A DNA stretch of 64,000 bases from Maribacter spongiicola (GTDB taxonomy: Bacteria > Bacteroidota > Bacteroidia > Flavobacteriales > Flavobacteriaceae). Below the pieces are notes generated by a model. That model had not been told where the DNA came from, did no database searches, and saw only the letters and a list, made by a program, of their open reading frames with translations. How positions within the stretch are numbered: position 1 is the stretch's first letter; each line of letters starts with the position of its first letter. Position numbers and translations under genes: made by a program. Positions 36,333-44,345 of this stretch are shown here, one piece after another. The DNA lies in assembly GCF_004364165.1 (NCBI RefSeq), contig NZ_SOAY01000011.1, forward strand, positions 186,001 through 250,000, read 5' to 3'.

Positions 36333-36427
36333 AAGATATTTTTTTAGAGTTAACAAAGAACTTGAAGGACATTATATTGCAATTCGTTTCAGAAGTGATT
36401 TTATTGTACAAATCCTTTAGAAGTTAG
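36329..36427 (+). CDS. Candidate 32-aa peptide coupled to the amidase
   Basis: The ATG at 36329 overlaps the amidase stop as ATGA and opens 32 codons ending TAG at 36427. The peptide is an amphipathic helix with charged and hydrophobic residues (LTKNLKDIILQFVSEV). Only the overlap supports it; it could be chance. Confidence 0.3.
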   Translation: MKDIFLELTKNLKDIILQFVSEVILLYKSFRS

Positions 36428-36478
36428 ATTACCTAAGTTTATTATCTACACATTATAAAAAAAATTTATCCGATAGTA

Positions 36479-36500
36479 TATTTAAGTATTTGCTTAAATA
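36479..36500. promoter_or_regulatory. ArsR/SmtB-type operator
   Basis: TATTTAAG (36479-36486), six-base spacer, CTTAAATA (36493-36500): a perfect inverted repeat with the half-site spacing of ArsR/SmtB operators. It overlaps the -33 part of the promoter at 36489-36520, upstream of the ArsR-family gene, fitting autorepression. Confidence 0.7.
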
Positions 36501-36520
36501 ATATAATAATGATATATTTG
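36489..36520 (+). promoter_or_regulatory. Bacteroidetes-type promoter of the mer operon
   Basis: TTTG (36489-36492), 20-bp spacer, TATATTTG (36513-36520), matching the TTTG/TAnnTTTG pattern of Bacteroidetes housekeeping promoters, 23 bp before the ArsR-family start codon. Confidence 0.7.
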
Positions 36521-36542
36521 TGACCACTTTAAATCAAAAAAG

Positions 36543-36914
36543 ATGAGCTTGGAAATAACCTGTACACGGAACGAAGCAGACAAGAAGCAAATATCGAGAT
36601 GTAAGGAAACCATAGAGAATTCTTCAGGTAGCTTAGAAGCGATAAGCAAAATTTTGTCTCTTGCGGGAAGCGAGGTACGACTGAAAATTCTATTTCTATT
36701 GAACATAGAGAATGAACTTTGCCCTTGCGATATTGCTGACATTCTTGAAATGAGTGTTCCTGCCGTATCCCAACATATCCGTAAAATGAAGGATGCAGGA
36801 ATTATTTTATCGAGACGTGAAGGGCAAACATTGTATTATTCGCTGGTAAAGAGTGAGGACAATGTTTTGAATGGAATTTTCAATTCAATTTCAGCAAGAA
36901 AGAAAACAGCTTAG
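36543..36914 (+). CDS. ArsR/SmtB-family metal-responsive repressor
   Basis: A 123-aa winged-helix regulator. The recognition region contains ENELCPCDIADILEMSVPAVSQHIRKMKDAG; the CPC pair lies in the helix used for metal sensing by ArsR, and extra cysteines near the N-terminus (ITCTR, ISRC) resemble CadC-type sites. It heads the operon with merTP and a GDCCVxC gene, so a mercury sensor is likely, though lead or cadmium cannot be excluded. Spacing to merTP is 12 bp. An operator-like repeat lies in its promoter. Confidence 0.88.
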   Translation: MSLEITCTRNEADKKQISRCKETIENSSGSLEAISKILSLAGSEVRLKILFLLNIENELCPCDIADILEMSVPAVSQHIRKMKDAGIILSRREGQTLYYSLVKSEDNVLNGIFNSISARKKTA

Positions 36915-36926
36915 AAAGTTTACATT

Positions 36927-37529
36927 ATGGCACCTAATAAAACTTCAAATACCGCGACCTATACCGGCATTTTTACCGCAGTTGCAGCATCAATATGTTG
37001 TATAACCCCTGTCTTGGCACTAATTGCCGGAACAAGCGGAATTACATCTACATTCTCTTGGGTCGAGCCATTTAGACCCTATCTTATCGGCTTGACCATT
37101 ATTGTTTTGGTCTTTGCCTGGTATCAGAAACTACGACCGAAAACACAGGAAGAAATAGATTGCGCCTGTGAAGATGATGCGAAACCATCATTTTGGCAAT
37201 CCAAACGGTTCTTATTGATAGTAACACTATTCGCAGCATTGATGCTGGCCTTTCCGTACTATTCCAATCTATTTTATGCACAGCCCACCAAGGATATTGT
37301 CTATGTCTCTCAATCCAATATCAAAAAGCACACTTTTGAAGTCGCTGGAATGACCTGTGCAGGTTGTGAGGCACACGTAGAAAACGAAGTCAATAAATTG
37401 GACGGAATTATTTCGGTCAAAGCCAGCTACGAAAATGCCAATACCATAGTGGAATTTGACAAGACCAAAACCAATTTGCCCACAATCCGAAAAGCTATAG
37501 AAAGCACGGGGTACAAAATAATAGAATAA
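36927..37529 (+). CDS. merTP: MerTP: mercury transporter fused to MerP-like domain
   Basis: A 200-aa membrane protein fusing MerT and MerP. MerT features: the cysteine pair in the first helix (ASICCITPVL) and a second pair in the loop (DCACED); three helices in all. The C-terminal domain (about 130-200) is an HMA fold with GMTCAGC. It would import Hg(II). In a complete mer operon a MerA reductase follows; here none does. Its stop overlaps the next start by one base. Confidence 0.9.
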   Translation: MAPNKTSNTATYTGIFTAVAASICCITPVLALIAGTSGITSTFSWVEPFRPYLIGLTIIVLVFAWYQKLRPKTQEEIDCACEDDAKPSFWQSKRFLLIVTLFAALMLAFPYYSNLFYAQPTKDIVYVSQSNIKKHTFEVAGMTCAGCEAHVENEVNKLDGIISVKASYENANTIVEFDKTKTNLPTIRKAIESTGYKIIE

Positions 37530-37735
37530 TGAAGATTCAATTAAAATCTACGATTACCTGTCCTGAATGCGGCCACAAAAAGGCTGAAGAAATGCCAACC
37601 ACGGCCTGTCAATTCTTTTATGAATGTGAGAATTGCAAAACGGTCCTGAAACCAAAAGAAGGGGATTGTTGTGTATTCTGTTCTTATGGTACTTTGGCTT
37701 GTCCGCCGATTCAAGAAAATAAAAATTGTTGTTAA
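37529..37735 (+). CDS. GDCCVxC domain protein
   Basis: A 68-aa cysteine-rich protein with CPECGHKKAEEMP, ECENCKTVL and the naming motif GDCCVFC; it ends in NKNCC. This family often follows merT-type genes in Bacteroidetes and proteobacteria and probably binds mercury or another soft metal. The ATG overlaps the merTP stop, so translation is coupled. Confidence 0.85.
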   Translation: MKIQLKSTITCPECGHKKAEEMPTTACQFFYECENCKTVLKPKEGDCCVFCSYGTLACPPIQENKNCC

Positions 37736-37752
37736 AAAGCCATACCTTAAAT

Positions 37753-38415
37753 TCACTTCCTCTTATCCCCAGCCTTCGTATCAAAAGCAATCAAATTAAA
37801 AAGTTCCCGCATTCGACTACGGACACGATTACCATAACGTTCTTCCAGTTCTTCTGCGTTGAGATTGGTGGTGGCGTGGGTCTTGATTTTGTGTTTGGTT
37901 TGTAAGTACAGCTCGTATCGAGATAAAAGCACTTCGCCCATCACATTAAGATCCTTTCCGTAGAATCTGCCAGACGGTTCCACGCCTAAATCATCAAAAC
38001 AGTAAAATTTGGTGTTACCATATTCTTCAACGGTTTTAAAGCCTAAATGATTAAAACTGAAGGTTACGTTTCGGCAGGGAATCATTTCATAAGGACGTTG
38101 TAACGGAACCAAATGGCGCAACAATTTCATCAAACTGGTTTTGCCACAGCCAACTGGTCCGGAAAGTAGAATCCCTTTGTCAATGTCAATGCCATAAGTC
38201 TCACAGTTATCCTTGTCCTTGATGAAATAGGAACAGAGCTTCAACAGAATATCCTTGTCCTCATCATAAATCCTGAATCTTTTACCAAACAATAGTTTGC
38301 CCTTGGCATTCAGGTAAATCAATATTTTTGGAAAATCGTAGAGAACACTTTTACCATCAAATTTTCCGAGCGAATATACCACGCCGCCTTCGGTTATTTT
38401 AGAGGGGTTGTCCAT
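37753..38415 (-). CDS. DnaC/IstB-like ATPase
   Basis: A 220-aa P-loop ATPase with Walker A GPVGCGKTSLM (about residues 83-93), Walker B YCFDDLG and the sensor-like THATTNLNAEEL. It resembles DnaC/IstB helicase loaders that come with element replication genes. It overlaps the upstream gene by 17 bp, forming a unit with it and the HTH gene. A role in loading helicase at an element origin is inferred. Confidence 0.8.
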   Translation of the reverse strand: MDNPSKITEGGVVYSLGKFDGKSVLYDFPKILIYLNAKGKLLFGKRFRIYDEDKDILLKLCSYFIKDKDNCETYGIDIDKGILLSGPVGCGKTSLMKLLRHLVPLQRPYEMIPCRNVTFSFNHLGFKTVEEYGNTKFYCFDDLGVEPSGRFYGKDLNVMGEVLLSRYELYLQTKHKIKTHATTNLNAEELEERYGNRVRSRMRELFNLIAFDTKAGDKRK

Positions 38416-39151
38416 AATCTTTGTTTTTAGTGGTTCGCAAGTTGTCCTTGATTTGGGACGCTTGTTTTTCGTTTGCTTTGTTTTCCTCGTCGAATATTTC
38501 GGTCCTGTCCATCCAGTTGATGGCTACGGCTCGCCAATCTCTAATCTCTTTTCCATCGCCTGTTTGCCAATTTCTGGTTTGGTAATGCTCATAGAATTTT
38601 TTTGCCTCATTAGCATCAAAACCTTTTTCTTCAAAAAAAATAAAAACGGCCTGCCAGCCCTTTGGCTGTTTTATATAGTTTTCCTGTTTGATATTGTTTG
38701 TTTCAGATACCAATGCTTGTCCACCTATGGGACGGTGTAGGTTCACAACCTGTCCATTTTTGGGATGGTGGTTTCCCTCAAGCGGTACACCTCTGGGATG
38801 GTACTGTTCCGCAAGTTGTTCTAATATGGGATTGTACTGTCCCACAACAGGTTCATCACTTGTCCCAATAATGACCATCTTTATTTTGCTGCCTTTGTAT
38901 GGATTGTTGGAAGGGAAATAAGACAAGTATTGCCAAGAATCCAGTTCTACAATAGATCTATGGTATGTGGACTTTGAACCTATCTTGGCACAGCGCATTA
39001 AATCTCGTCGGTTCACGTAGAATTCATCCATAAAGCGGCAACTGTTCCATTCTTGGAACAGCGCCATATAAAGACTGATATGGGTAGGATTTAGGCGGTC
39101 ATCAAAATAGAACTTCTCAAAAGCCGCATTAAGTAGCTTTATATAGTTCAT
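38399..39151 (-). CDS. Replication-associated hypothetical protein with N-terminal winged-helix-like domain
   Basis: A 250-aa protein. The N-terminal part (LNPTHISLYMALFQEWNSCRF, then RRDLMRCAKIGSKSTYHRSIVEL) looks like a winged-helix DNA-binding domain as in plasmid replication initiators. The middle is low-complexity and proline/histidine-rich; the C-terminal part (KGWQAVFIFFEEKGFDANEA, then WRAVAINWMDR) resembles DnaD-like tails. Its overlap with the DnaC-like gene supports a replication role. Confidence 0.7.
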   Translation of the reverse strand: MNYIKLLNAAFEKFYFDDRLNPTHISLYMALFQEWNSCRFMDEFYVNRRDLMRCAKIGSKSTYHRSIVELDSWQYLSYFPSNNPYKGSKIKMVIIGTSDEPVVGQYNPILEQLAEQYHPRGVPLEGNHHPKNGQVVNLHRPIGGQALVSETNNIKQENYIKQPKGWQAVFIFFEEKGFDANEAKKFYEHYQTRNWQTGDGKEIRDWRAVAINWMDRTEIFDEENKANEKQASQIKDNLRTTKNKDYGQPL

Positions 39152-39154
39152 CGC

Positions 39155-39439
39155 TTAAGAATTTAGACCGTGGTGCACACGGTTGGCATCCATCACTTTT
39201 TGAATTTCCTCTGTGTCATAATAAATGATGCCACCCACTTTGGTGTATGGTAATGTGCCATTGATGCGAAGATTCTGTAATGTGCCTGGACTCACTTGAA
39301 GCAAGTCCATAACCTCAGAGGATTTGAGATATTTCTTCAGCTTACCGCTGGCTTGTCTGGTCAATAATTGTTTAATGTCATCGAGCAATTCCATTTTGAA
39401 TTCCCGAAGGTCGTCTGTGGTAATGATACTTGTCGGCAT
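39155..39439 (-). CDS. Xis-like helix-turn-helix protein
   Basis: A 94-aa protein with a MerR/excisionase-type HTH (YLKSSEVMDLLQVSPGTLQNLRINGTLPYTKVGG). An upstream start at 39577 exists, but the ATG at 39439 is preferred: the segment before it is low-quality and overlaps an inverted repeat. Proteins like this act as excision factors or regulators in ICEs. It lies just downstream of rteC on the same strand and 3 bp before the replication-like gene. Confidence 0.8.
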   Translation of the reverse strand: MPTSIITTDDLREFKMELLDDIKQLLTRQASGKLKKYLKSSEVMDLLQVSPGTLQNLRINGTLPYTKVGGIIYYDTEEIQKVMDANRVHHGLNS

Positions 39440-39560
39440 AATAGAACGGTTTAATGAAAAGGGACTATCTGTGTTTATTATTTTAAATGACAGTCCCTGA
39501 CCTGATTTGACTTTCGTTCTACAAATTTGAATAGGTTTATTGGATTTTATTCCCCAGTAC

Positions 39561-39575
39561 GACCGTACTACGGTC
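39561..39575. promoter_or_regulatory. CCGTA/TACGG palindrome upstream of the Xis-like gene
   Basis: GACCGTACTACGGTC is a perfect palindrome about a single centre base. TACGA at 39558-39562 lies 11 bp before TACGG at 39569-39573, keeping helical phase. It lies upstream of the Xis-like start, suiting an operator. Confidence 0.6.
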
Positions 39576-39683
39576 AAATTTTAACATCTTGAAATTAGAT
39601 GGATTTTGTGGTGTTTTGAGGCTTCTGAAATAGTAACGGTGTGCTAAATCACATCAAATTATATGAAGACGGCTTCCAAAATT

Positions 39684-39717
39684 AAAAGACCGTAGGTTAA
39701 CCGTAGTACGGTCTTTT
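39684..39717. terminator. Terminator hairpin of rteC carrying the CCGTA/TACGG motif
   Basis: AAAAGACCGTA (39684-39694) pairs with TACGGTCTTTT (39707-39717) around a 12-nt loop, with A and T runs on both sides, so it could terminate in either direction. ACCGTAGTACGGTC (39700-39713) is the inverse of the 39561 palindrome. Confidence 0.7.
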
Positions 39718-39740
39718 TTTTTAAGAGAAAAATCCGCTTG

Positions 39741-40577
39741 TTATTCCTCGCTCTTGTCCATTTCTATGAGCAACGATGTAGAAAGTTCATCGAGGAAAAG
39801 TGTCCTACTGTTCTTGCGGTTTTTGATGTCCTGATAGGTTTTGTAGATATCTTTCGGTTCAATATCGAATAGCTGTTGCATTTTTTTGGAAACCTGCATT
39901 ATGGCCTGATTGTCCTGTTTGCCCAATCCCTTTGAGCAGAGGGCATATACCAATTCTACATAATCTGTATTTGAAAATGGCCAATGTATCTTTTCAATTG
40001 GTTTAGCACCATTTAATTTGCCGTTTATTCCATTCCGAATTCGATGCTTTTTTTTATCCAAATAAATCACTAACAAATCATACGCCTTGTATTTGCCAAG
40101 CAGCATATCTCTTGGTGTGCAAAACTCTGGGTCTTGAAAGTAAAATTTGGAAGTTGTGATATGGAATGTTTCGAGGTAATCTCTGGTGTAATATTCCTTG
40201 TCAAAATGGGTAGCACCGGAATTTACATAACGTCCAAAATCGATATTGTACAGGAAGAAGCGATTTATTTTGCTGATTTTCTTTTTAATCGATTTTAGTT
40301 GGGCATCCTTATCGCCCTTTGGAAGTTGAATTTCAAAGGAATGTATTTCTGAAAAATAGATGAGTTTGATGAGGGGAACCTGCTTAGTGTTCTTGAAGAA
40401 GTTTATTTCATCTTGAATCGTCTTAAATTTCGTGTCGATGATCTCTTTTTTATAATCACTCAGTAATTTACGGCACGCTTTTATGGAACGATAAGCTTGT
40501 TCTAAAATGCTTGTATTCTGGGTTTTAATTTCATCCAGATCCTTTAATAGTTTTTTTGATTGTAATTGAGAATTCAT
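39741..40577 (-). CDS. rteC: RteC-domain regulator
   Basis: A 278-aa protein of the RteC family, the positive regulator of excision in CTnDOT-type elements. The C-terminal segment (IHWPFSNTDYVELVYALCSKG) is the family signature; the N-terminus is coiled coil and lysine-rich. In CTnDOT it acts downstream of RteA/RteB, which are absent here. Its promoter region contains phased CCGTA/TACGG sites, and the Xis-like gene lies downstream. A control role over excision is inferred. Confidence 0.87.
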   Translation of the reverse strand: MNSQLQSKKLLKDLDEIKTQNTSILEQAYRSIKACRKLLSDYKKEIIDTKFKTIQDEINFFKNTKQVPLIKLIYFSEIHSFEIQLPKGDKDAQLKSIKKKISKINRFFLYNIDFGRYVNSGATHFDKEYYTRDYLETFHITTSKFYFQDPEFCTPRDMLLGKYKAYDLLVIYLDKKKHRIRNGINGKLNGAKPIEKIHWPFSNTDYVELVYALCSKGLGKQDNQAIMQVSKKMQQLFDIEPKDIYKTYQDIKNRKNSRTLFLDELSTSLLIEMDKSEE

Positions 40578-40852
40578 AAGCAGGAACTTTAACGTTGTAA
40601 ACCATAGATATGGGATTTAGTTGATACGATTGGTTGGTTGATGTCATAGTCCTACAAAATGGTGTAAATGAATGCCAAGGTTCATAAAATTTGTGGCTCA
40701 TTATTGTATTTTAGGGAACTCTTACTAAAGTACCTTTACTTCTAACTTGTACAAGGAAAACATACCGTATATAATTACGGAATAGTCCGTATTTTTCTAC
40801 GGATTATTTGTTAGGCACTATAAATAGTGGCTTTTAAATAAACTCAATTTAC
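40578..40852. other. rteC upstream region
   Basis: A 275-bp gene-free stretch holding the rteC promoter side and the 3' end of the LuxR-type gene. Apart from the phased repeat at 40765-40802, no other structure was identified. Confidence 0.5.
40765..40802. promoter_or_regulatory. Phased array of CCGTA/TACGG half-sites upstream of rteC
   Basis: CCGTA (40765-40769), TACGG (40776-40780), CCGTA (40787-40791) and TACGG (40798-40802): four half-sites in alternating orientation, each start exactly 11 bp after the last. The same half-site recurs at 39561-39575 and 39690-39711. Confidence 0.65.
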
Positions 40853-41767
40853 TTACTTTTTCTTCCGAAATCGCTTCAAAAATTCACGCCTATTCTTTAC
40901 ACCTGTCTTTTTGAAGATATTTGATGCGTGTTTTGATACGGTACTTTCTGCAATGAATAAGTCTTTGGCGATGTTTCTGTAGCTTGAATTACTTAAAATT
41001 GACAAAGCCACTTCGATTTCTCTACGGGTCAAATCTTCATATATAATTTTACGCTCTACCGATTCGTCACGTTGTTTTTTCTTTAATGCAAAGACTTCAT
41101 ACATTCGGTTATTGTTTTCTATGAAGTACAAATACCTATCTGCTTCAATCGCTGTTATGGCAAAGAAAGCCAGATTCATTACGGTAAATGTAATCCATTG
41201 GTAATCGCCGATGACTGTGCAAATAGGTAATAAGGCAATACTTGCTACACTTACCATTGAGAGTTTATTTCGTCTTACTATGAAAGGATTCGGATTGCTG
41301 GGATTTGATATACGACGATAGAAAATAAACAGAAAAACAAAAGTGACAGCAGATATAGGAATGGTAAATAGAAAGCGTGCAGAATTAAGGGAATCTGTTA
41401 GAAAATAAGGGATTAGAAACAATACCACAAAACTCACGCTTGCGAGTATAGCAAGGTTTCTTATGGATGAATTGAACCTTAAAACAACAATATCGTATTC
41501 TTTATAGAGATAATAAACGATATAGACACACAGGGCTATGGCGACACCATACGTGATAATGTACTGTAAAATAGATGGGTCAGGAAAGTTGTCAATTGGT
41601 AAGAAACCACCAGTAGCATTATAAGCAATAAACAGGATTCCGAGGTAGAGGAAACGTCTTAGACTACTGCGCGTTTTCTTTCTGGAAAAGTAGAGTGTAA
41701 GCAATACTATGAACGTATCTATTAATAGATAGAAAAAAGTCGTCCAATGTATCGATGTACCAAACAT
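40853..41767 (-). CDS. Membrane-anchored LuxR-type transcription regulator
   Basis: A 304-aa protein with about seven membrane helices in residues 1-210 (for example TTFFYLLIDTFIVLLTLYFS and LAILASVSFVVLFLIPYFL) and a LuxR/GerE HTH at the C-terminus (LTRREIEVALSILSNSSYRNIAKDLFIAESTVSKHASNIF). Membrane LuxR proteins of this kind sense envelope or membrane-soluble signals. It starts 5 bp after the asparaginase-like gene and lies upstream of rteC, so it may replace RteA/RteB in controlling the element. Confidence 0.82.
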   Translation of the reverse strand: MFGTSIHWTTFFYLLIDTFIVLLTLYFSRKKTRSSLRRFLYLGILFIAYNATGGFLPIDNFPDPSILQYIITYGVAIALCVYIVYYLYKEYDIVVLRFNSSIRNLAILASVSFVVLFLIPYFLTDSLNSARFLFTIPISAVTFVFLFIFYRRISNPSNPNPFIVRRNKLSMVSVASIALLPICTVIGDYQWITFTVMNLAFFAITAIEADRYLYFIENNNRMYEVFALKKKQRDESVERKIIYEDLTRREIEVALSILSNSSYRNIAKDLFIAESTVSKHASNIFKKTGVKNRREFLKRFRKKK

Positions 41768-41772
41768 TTACT

Positions 41773-42261
41773 CTACTTCCCATTGCGCTCAAATTTGTTG
41801 GTTTCTAAATTCTTGGAAACATTGTTCCAATCAAAAATTTGTCCGTTCATAGCAATATAAACATCCGGTTTTAGAAGCTGTACTGAGCTTATTGCATACC
41901 CTAAATTGAAGGGTGCATCTGTATCTGCAGATGAACCCAAAATGAAAGACCCAACCAAAACTATTGTCTTGTTTAAATTGAGTTTTCCTATATATTTTGC
42001 GGTATCTTCTATCGTGAAAGTACCGTGGGTAATCAGTATCTTAGTCGCATTAGTTTCTTTTATCTTGCGAACCAATAGTTCTCGGTCATCATTTGTTATA
42101 GCACGACTGTCTTTTTTAAAGACACTTTCGATAGTGTATTCAAAATCGATATTTGCTTTATTTAAAAAATCTTCAATCCCTACATTGGATGAAGTAATAC
42201 CACCATCATCTGTATAATCCAACCCTTCGATTGTACCGCCTGTTGTGAATATGAGAATCAT
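41773..42261 (-). CDS. Truncated asparaginase-domain protein
   Basis: A 162-aa protein with the N-terminal asparaginase domain only. TTGGTIEG gives the first catalytic threonine and THGTFTIEDTA the second, but the aspartate that normally follows the second threonine (HGTD) is Phe here, and the C-terminal domain that completes the active site is missing. It is co-transcribed with the LuxR-type membrane regulator. Classical asparagine hydrolysis is unlikely; ligand sensing is an alternative. Confidence 0.75.
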   Translation of the reverse strand: MILIFTTGGTIEGLDYTDDGGITSSNVGIEDFLNKANIDFEYTIESVFKKDSRAITNDDRELLVRKIKETNATKILITHGTFTIEDTAKYIGKLNLNKTIVLVGSFILGSSADTDAPFNLGYAISSVQLLKPDVYIAMNGQIFDWNNVSKNLETNKFERNGK

Positions 42262-42341
42262 AAATTAGGACTTCCTCTACTTATAAAGATAGTGTTAATT
42301 TATTTAAAACTAATTTTATTGGTTCGGTCAAAATAAACACT

Positions 42342-44312
42342 CTAAGCATCCTGCCACTTCATTTTCTGCAATCGTACAGCATTGAGAATAGCCAATAAAG
42401 CAACACCCACATCAGCAAAAACAGCTTCCCACATTGTCGCTAAACCACCTGCACCAAGAATGAGGACTATGACCTTGACACCAAATGCAAGCGCAATATT
42501 TTGCCAGACAATTCTTCGCGTTGAACGACCAATTTTTATTGCTCTTGCAATCTTACTCGGTTGATCGGTCTGAATGATAACATCGGCTGTTTCGATGGCG
42601 ACATCACTTCCTAAACCACCCATCGCAATACCTACATCACTTGCTGCTAAAACGGGTGCATCATTAATACCATCACCGATAAAGGCTACTTTGGTTTCGG
42701 GTTGCTTTTTGAGCTCTTCAACCTCATTGAGTTTATCTTCAGGTAACAAACCACCTTTTGCCCAATCGATATTTAACTCTTTTGCAATCTGTTGTGTAAT
42801 TGAGTCTTTGTCGCCTGATAGCATTATAATCTTTGAAATTCCCGAATCTCGAATTTGTTTAATGGCTTGGTGCGCATCATCCTTCAGTTCATCTGCAATG
42901 GTTACATAACCTGCGAATGTTCCATCTATGGACACCATAACGATGGATTCTACAATACCATCTGTTTCCGAAGGGACTTCTATGCCATTTGAGGTCATCA
43001 AAGCTTTATTACCTACCAATACCGTTTTCCCATTGACCGTTCCTTTTAAACCTTTTCCTGCAACTTCTGAAACATCGGTCGCCTCGTAATCCGAACCGTC
43101 TGCTTTATATTCGAGAATCGCTTTTGCGATAGGATGCGTGGATTGTTCTTCCATCGCCATCAGGTATTTCATAAATTCGGCTTCCTCAAATGTGAAGGAA
43201 TTGATTTCTTTGATTTTAAAAACCCCTTTGGTAACGGTACCTGTTTTGTCCATTACGACCGTGTTTACTTGGGTCATTGCATCTAAAAAGGATGCACCTT
43301 TAAAAAGAATACCGTTGCGAGATGCCGCACCCAAACCGCCGAAATAGCCCAGAGGAATGGAAATGACCAGAGCACAAGGGCACGAAATCACAAGGAATAT
43401 CAACGCTCGGTACAGCCAATCCCTAAACACATAATCATCCACGAAAAAGTAGGGCAAAAACGTCAGTCCAATTGCCAAGAATACAACGATAGGCGTATAA
43501 ATCCGAGCAAATTTTCTGATGAACAATTCGGTCTTTGATTTTCTGGCAGTTGCATTTTGCACCATATCCAGAATTCGTGCAATGGAACTGTCTTTAAATT
43601 CTTTAGTGGTTTCAATCTCGATTACACCATCAAGATTTATGCTTCCTGCAAAAACAGTATCACCTTTAGCAATCGTATCAGGTTTGCTTTCGCCTGTCAA
43701 GGCAGCGGTATTAAAAGAACCCTTTTCAGAAAGCAGAATACCATCAAGCGGAACTTTTTCGCCTACACGTACCTGTATCTTTTCACCGATTTCAACAGTC
43801 TCGGGATTTACTGAAACAAAATCACCATCACGATAAACCAAAGCTTCATTTGGTCTTACATCGAGTAAGGCTTTTATATTTCCCTTCGCACGGTTAACGG
43901 CCGCATTCTGGAACAGTTCGCCCACAGCATAAAATAACATTACGGCTACGCCTTCTGGATATTCGCCGATAGCGAACGCCCCTAAAGTGGCTATGGACAT
44001 CAAGAAAAATTCGGTAAAGAAATCACCATTTTTAATACTTTTCCAGCCTTCTCTTATCACCGGAAAACCAACAGGGATATAGGCTACCGTGTACCATACT
44101 ATGCGAATCCATCCTTTGAAGAAAGGAAACGCATCAAAGTAATCAATAGCAATTCCGGCTATCAACATCACAAAGCTGAAAATTGCTGGCAGATAAGTTC
44201 TAAATTTAGAAACTTCTTCTGGACTGCTGTGGTTATGGCCATCATCGTGACTGTGCTCGCCCTTATGTTCTTTTGGGTCAATGTCCCGTAAATTTACTTT
44301 TTTCTTTTTCAT
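42342..44312 (-). CDS. Zn/Cd/Co-type P1B ATPase
   Basis: A 656-aa metal-pumping ATPase. A histidine-rich N-terminus (HKGEHSHDDGHNHSS) replaces an HMA domain. The CPC metal site is at about 309-311 (ISCPCALVIS), the phosphorylation motif DKTGT at about 353, and GDGIND in the hinge. The CPC variant and lack of HMA fit ZntA/CadA-like Zn/Cd exporters. It is the last gene of a block that also holds a Fur-family regulator and two cation transporters. Confidence 0.9.
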   Translation of the reverse strand: MKKKKVNLRDIDPKEHKGEHSHDDGHNHSSPEEVSKFRTYLPAIFSFVMLIAGIAIDYFDAFPFFKGWIRIVWYTVAYIPVGFPVIREGWKSIKNGDFFTEFFLMSIATLGAFAIGEYPEGVAVMLFYAVGELFQNAAVNRAKGNIKALLDVRPNEALVYRDGDFVSVNPETVEIGEKIQVRVGEKVPLDGILLSEKGSFNTAALTGESKPDTIAKGDTVFAGSINLDGVIEIETTKEFKDSSIARILDMVQNATARKSKTELFIRKFARIYTPIVVFLAIGLTFLPYFFVDDYVFRDWLYRALIFLVISCPCALVISIPLGYFGGLGAASRNGILFKGASFLDAMTQVNTVVMDKTGTVTKGVFKIKEINSFTFEEAEFMKYLMAMEEQSTHPIAKAILEYKADGSDYEATDVSEVAGKGLKGTVNGKTVLVGNKALMTSNGIEVPSETDGIVESIVMVSIDGTFAGYVTIADELKDDAHQAIKQIRDSGISKIIMLSGDKDSITQQIAKELNIDWAKGGLLPEDKLNEVEELKKQPETKVAFIGDGINDAPVLAASDVGIAMGGLGSDVAIETADVIIQTDQPSKIARAIKIGRSTRRIVWQNIALAFGVKVIVLILGAGGLATMWEAVFADVGVALLAILNAVRLQKMKWQDA

Positions 44313-44345
44313 ATGTTCTAATCAAGTTTGATATCATTTTAAAAA

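Noticed and set aside
37529-38415. Hidden merA or merB after the GDCCVxC gene
   Set aside because: The next gene is a minus-strand DnaC-like ATPase and no reductase motifs occur in any frame.
42382-43836. Plus-strand frames inside the P-type ATPase gene
   Set aside because: Antisense shadows of a well-supported gene; no own start signals.
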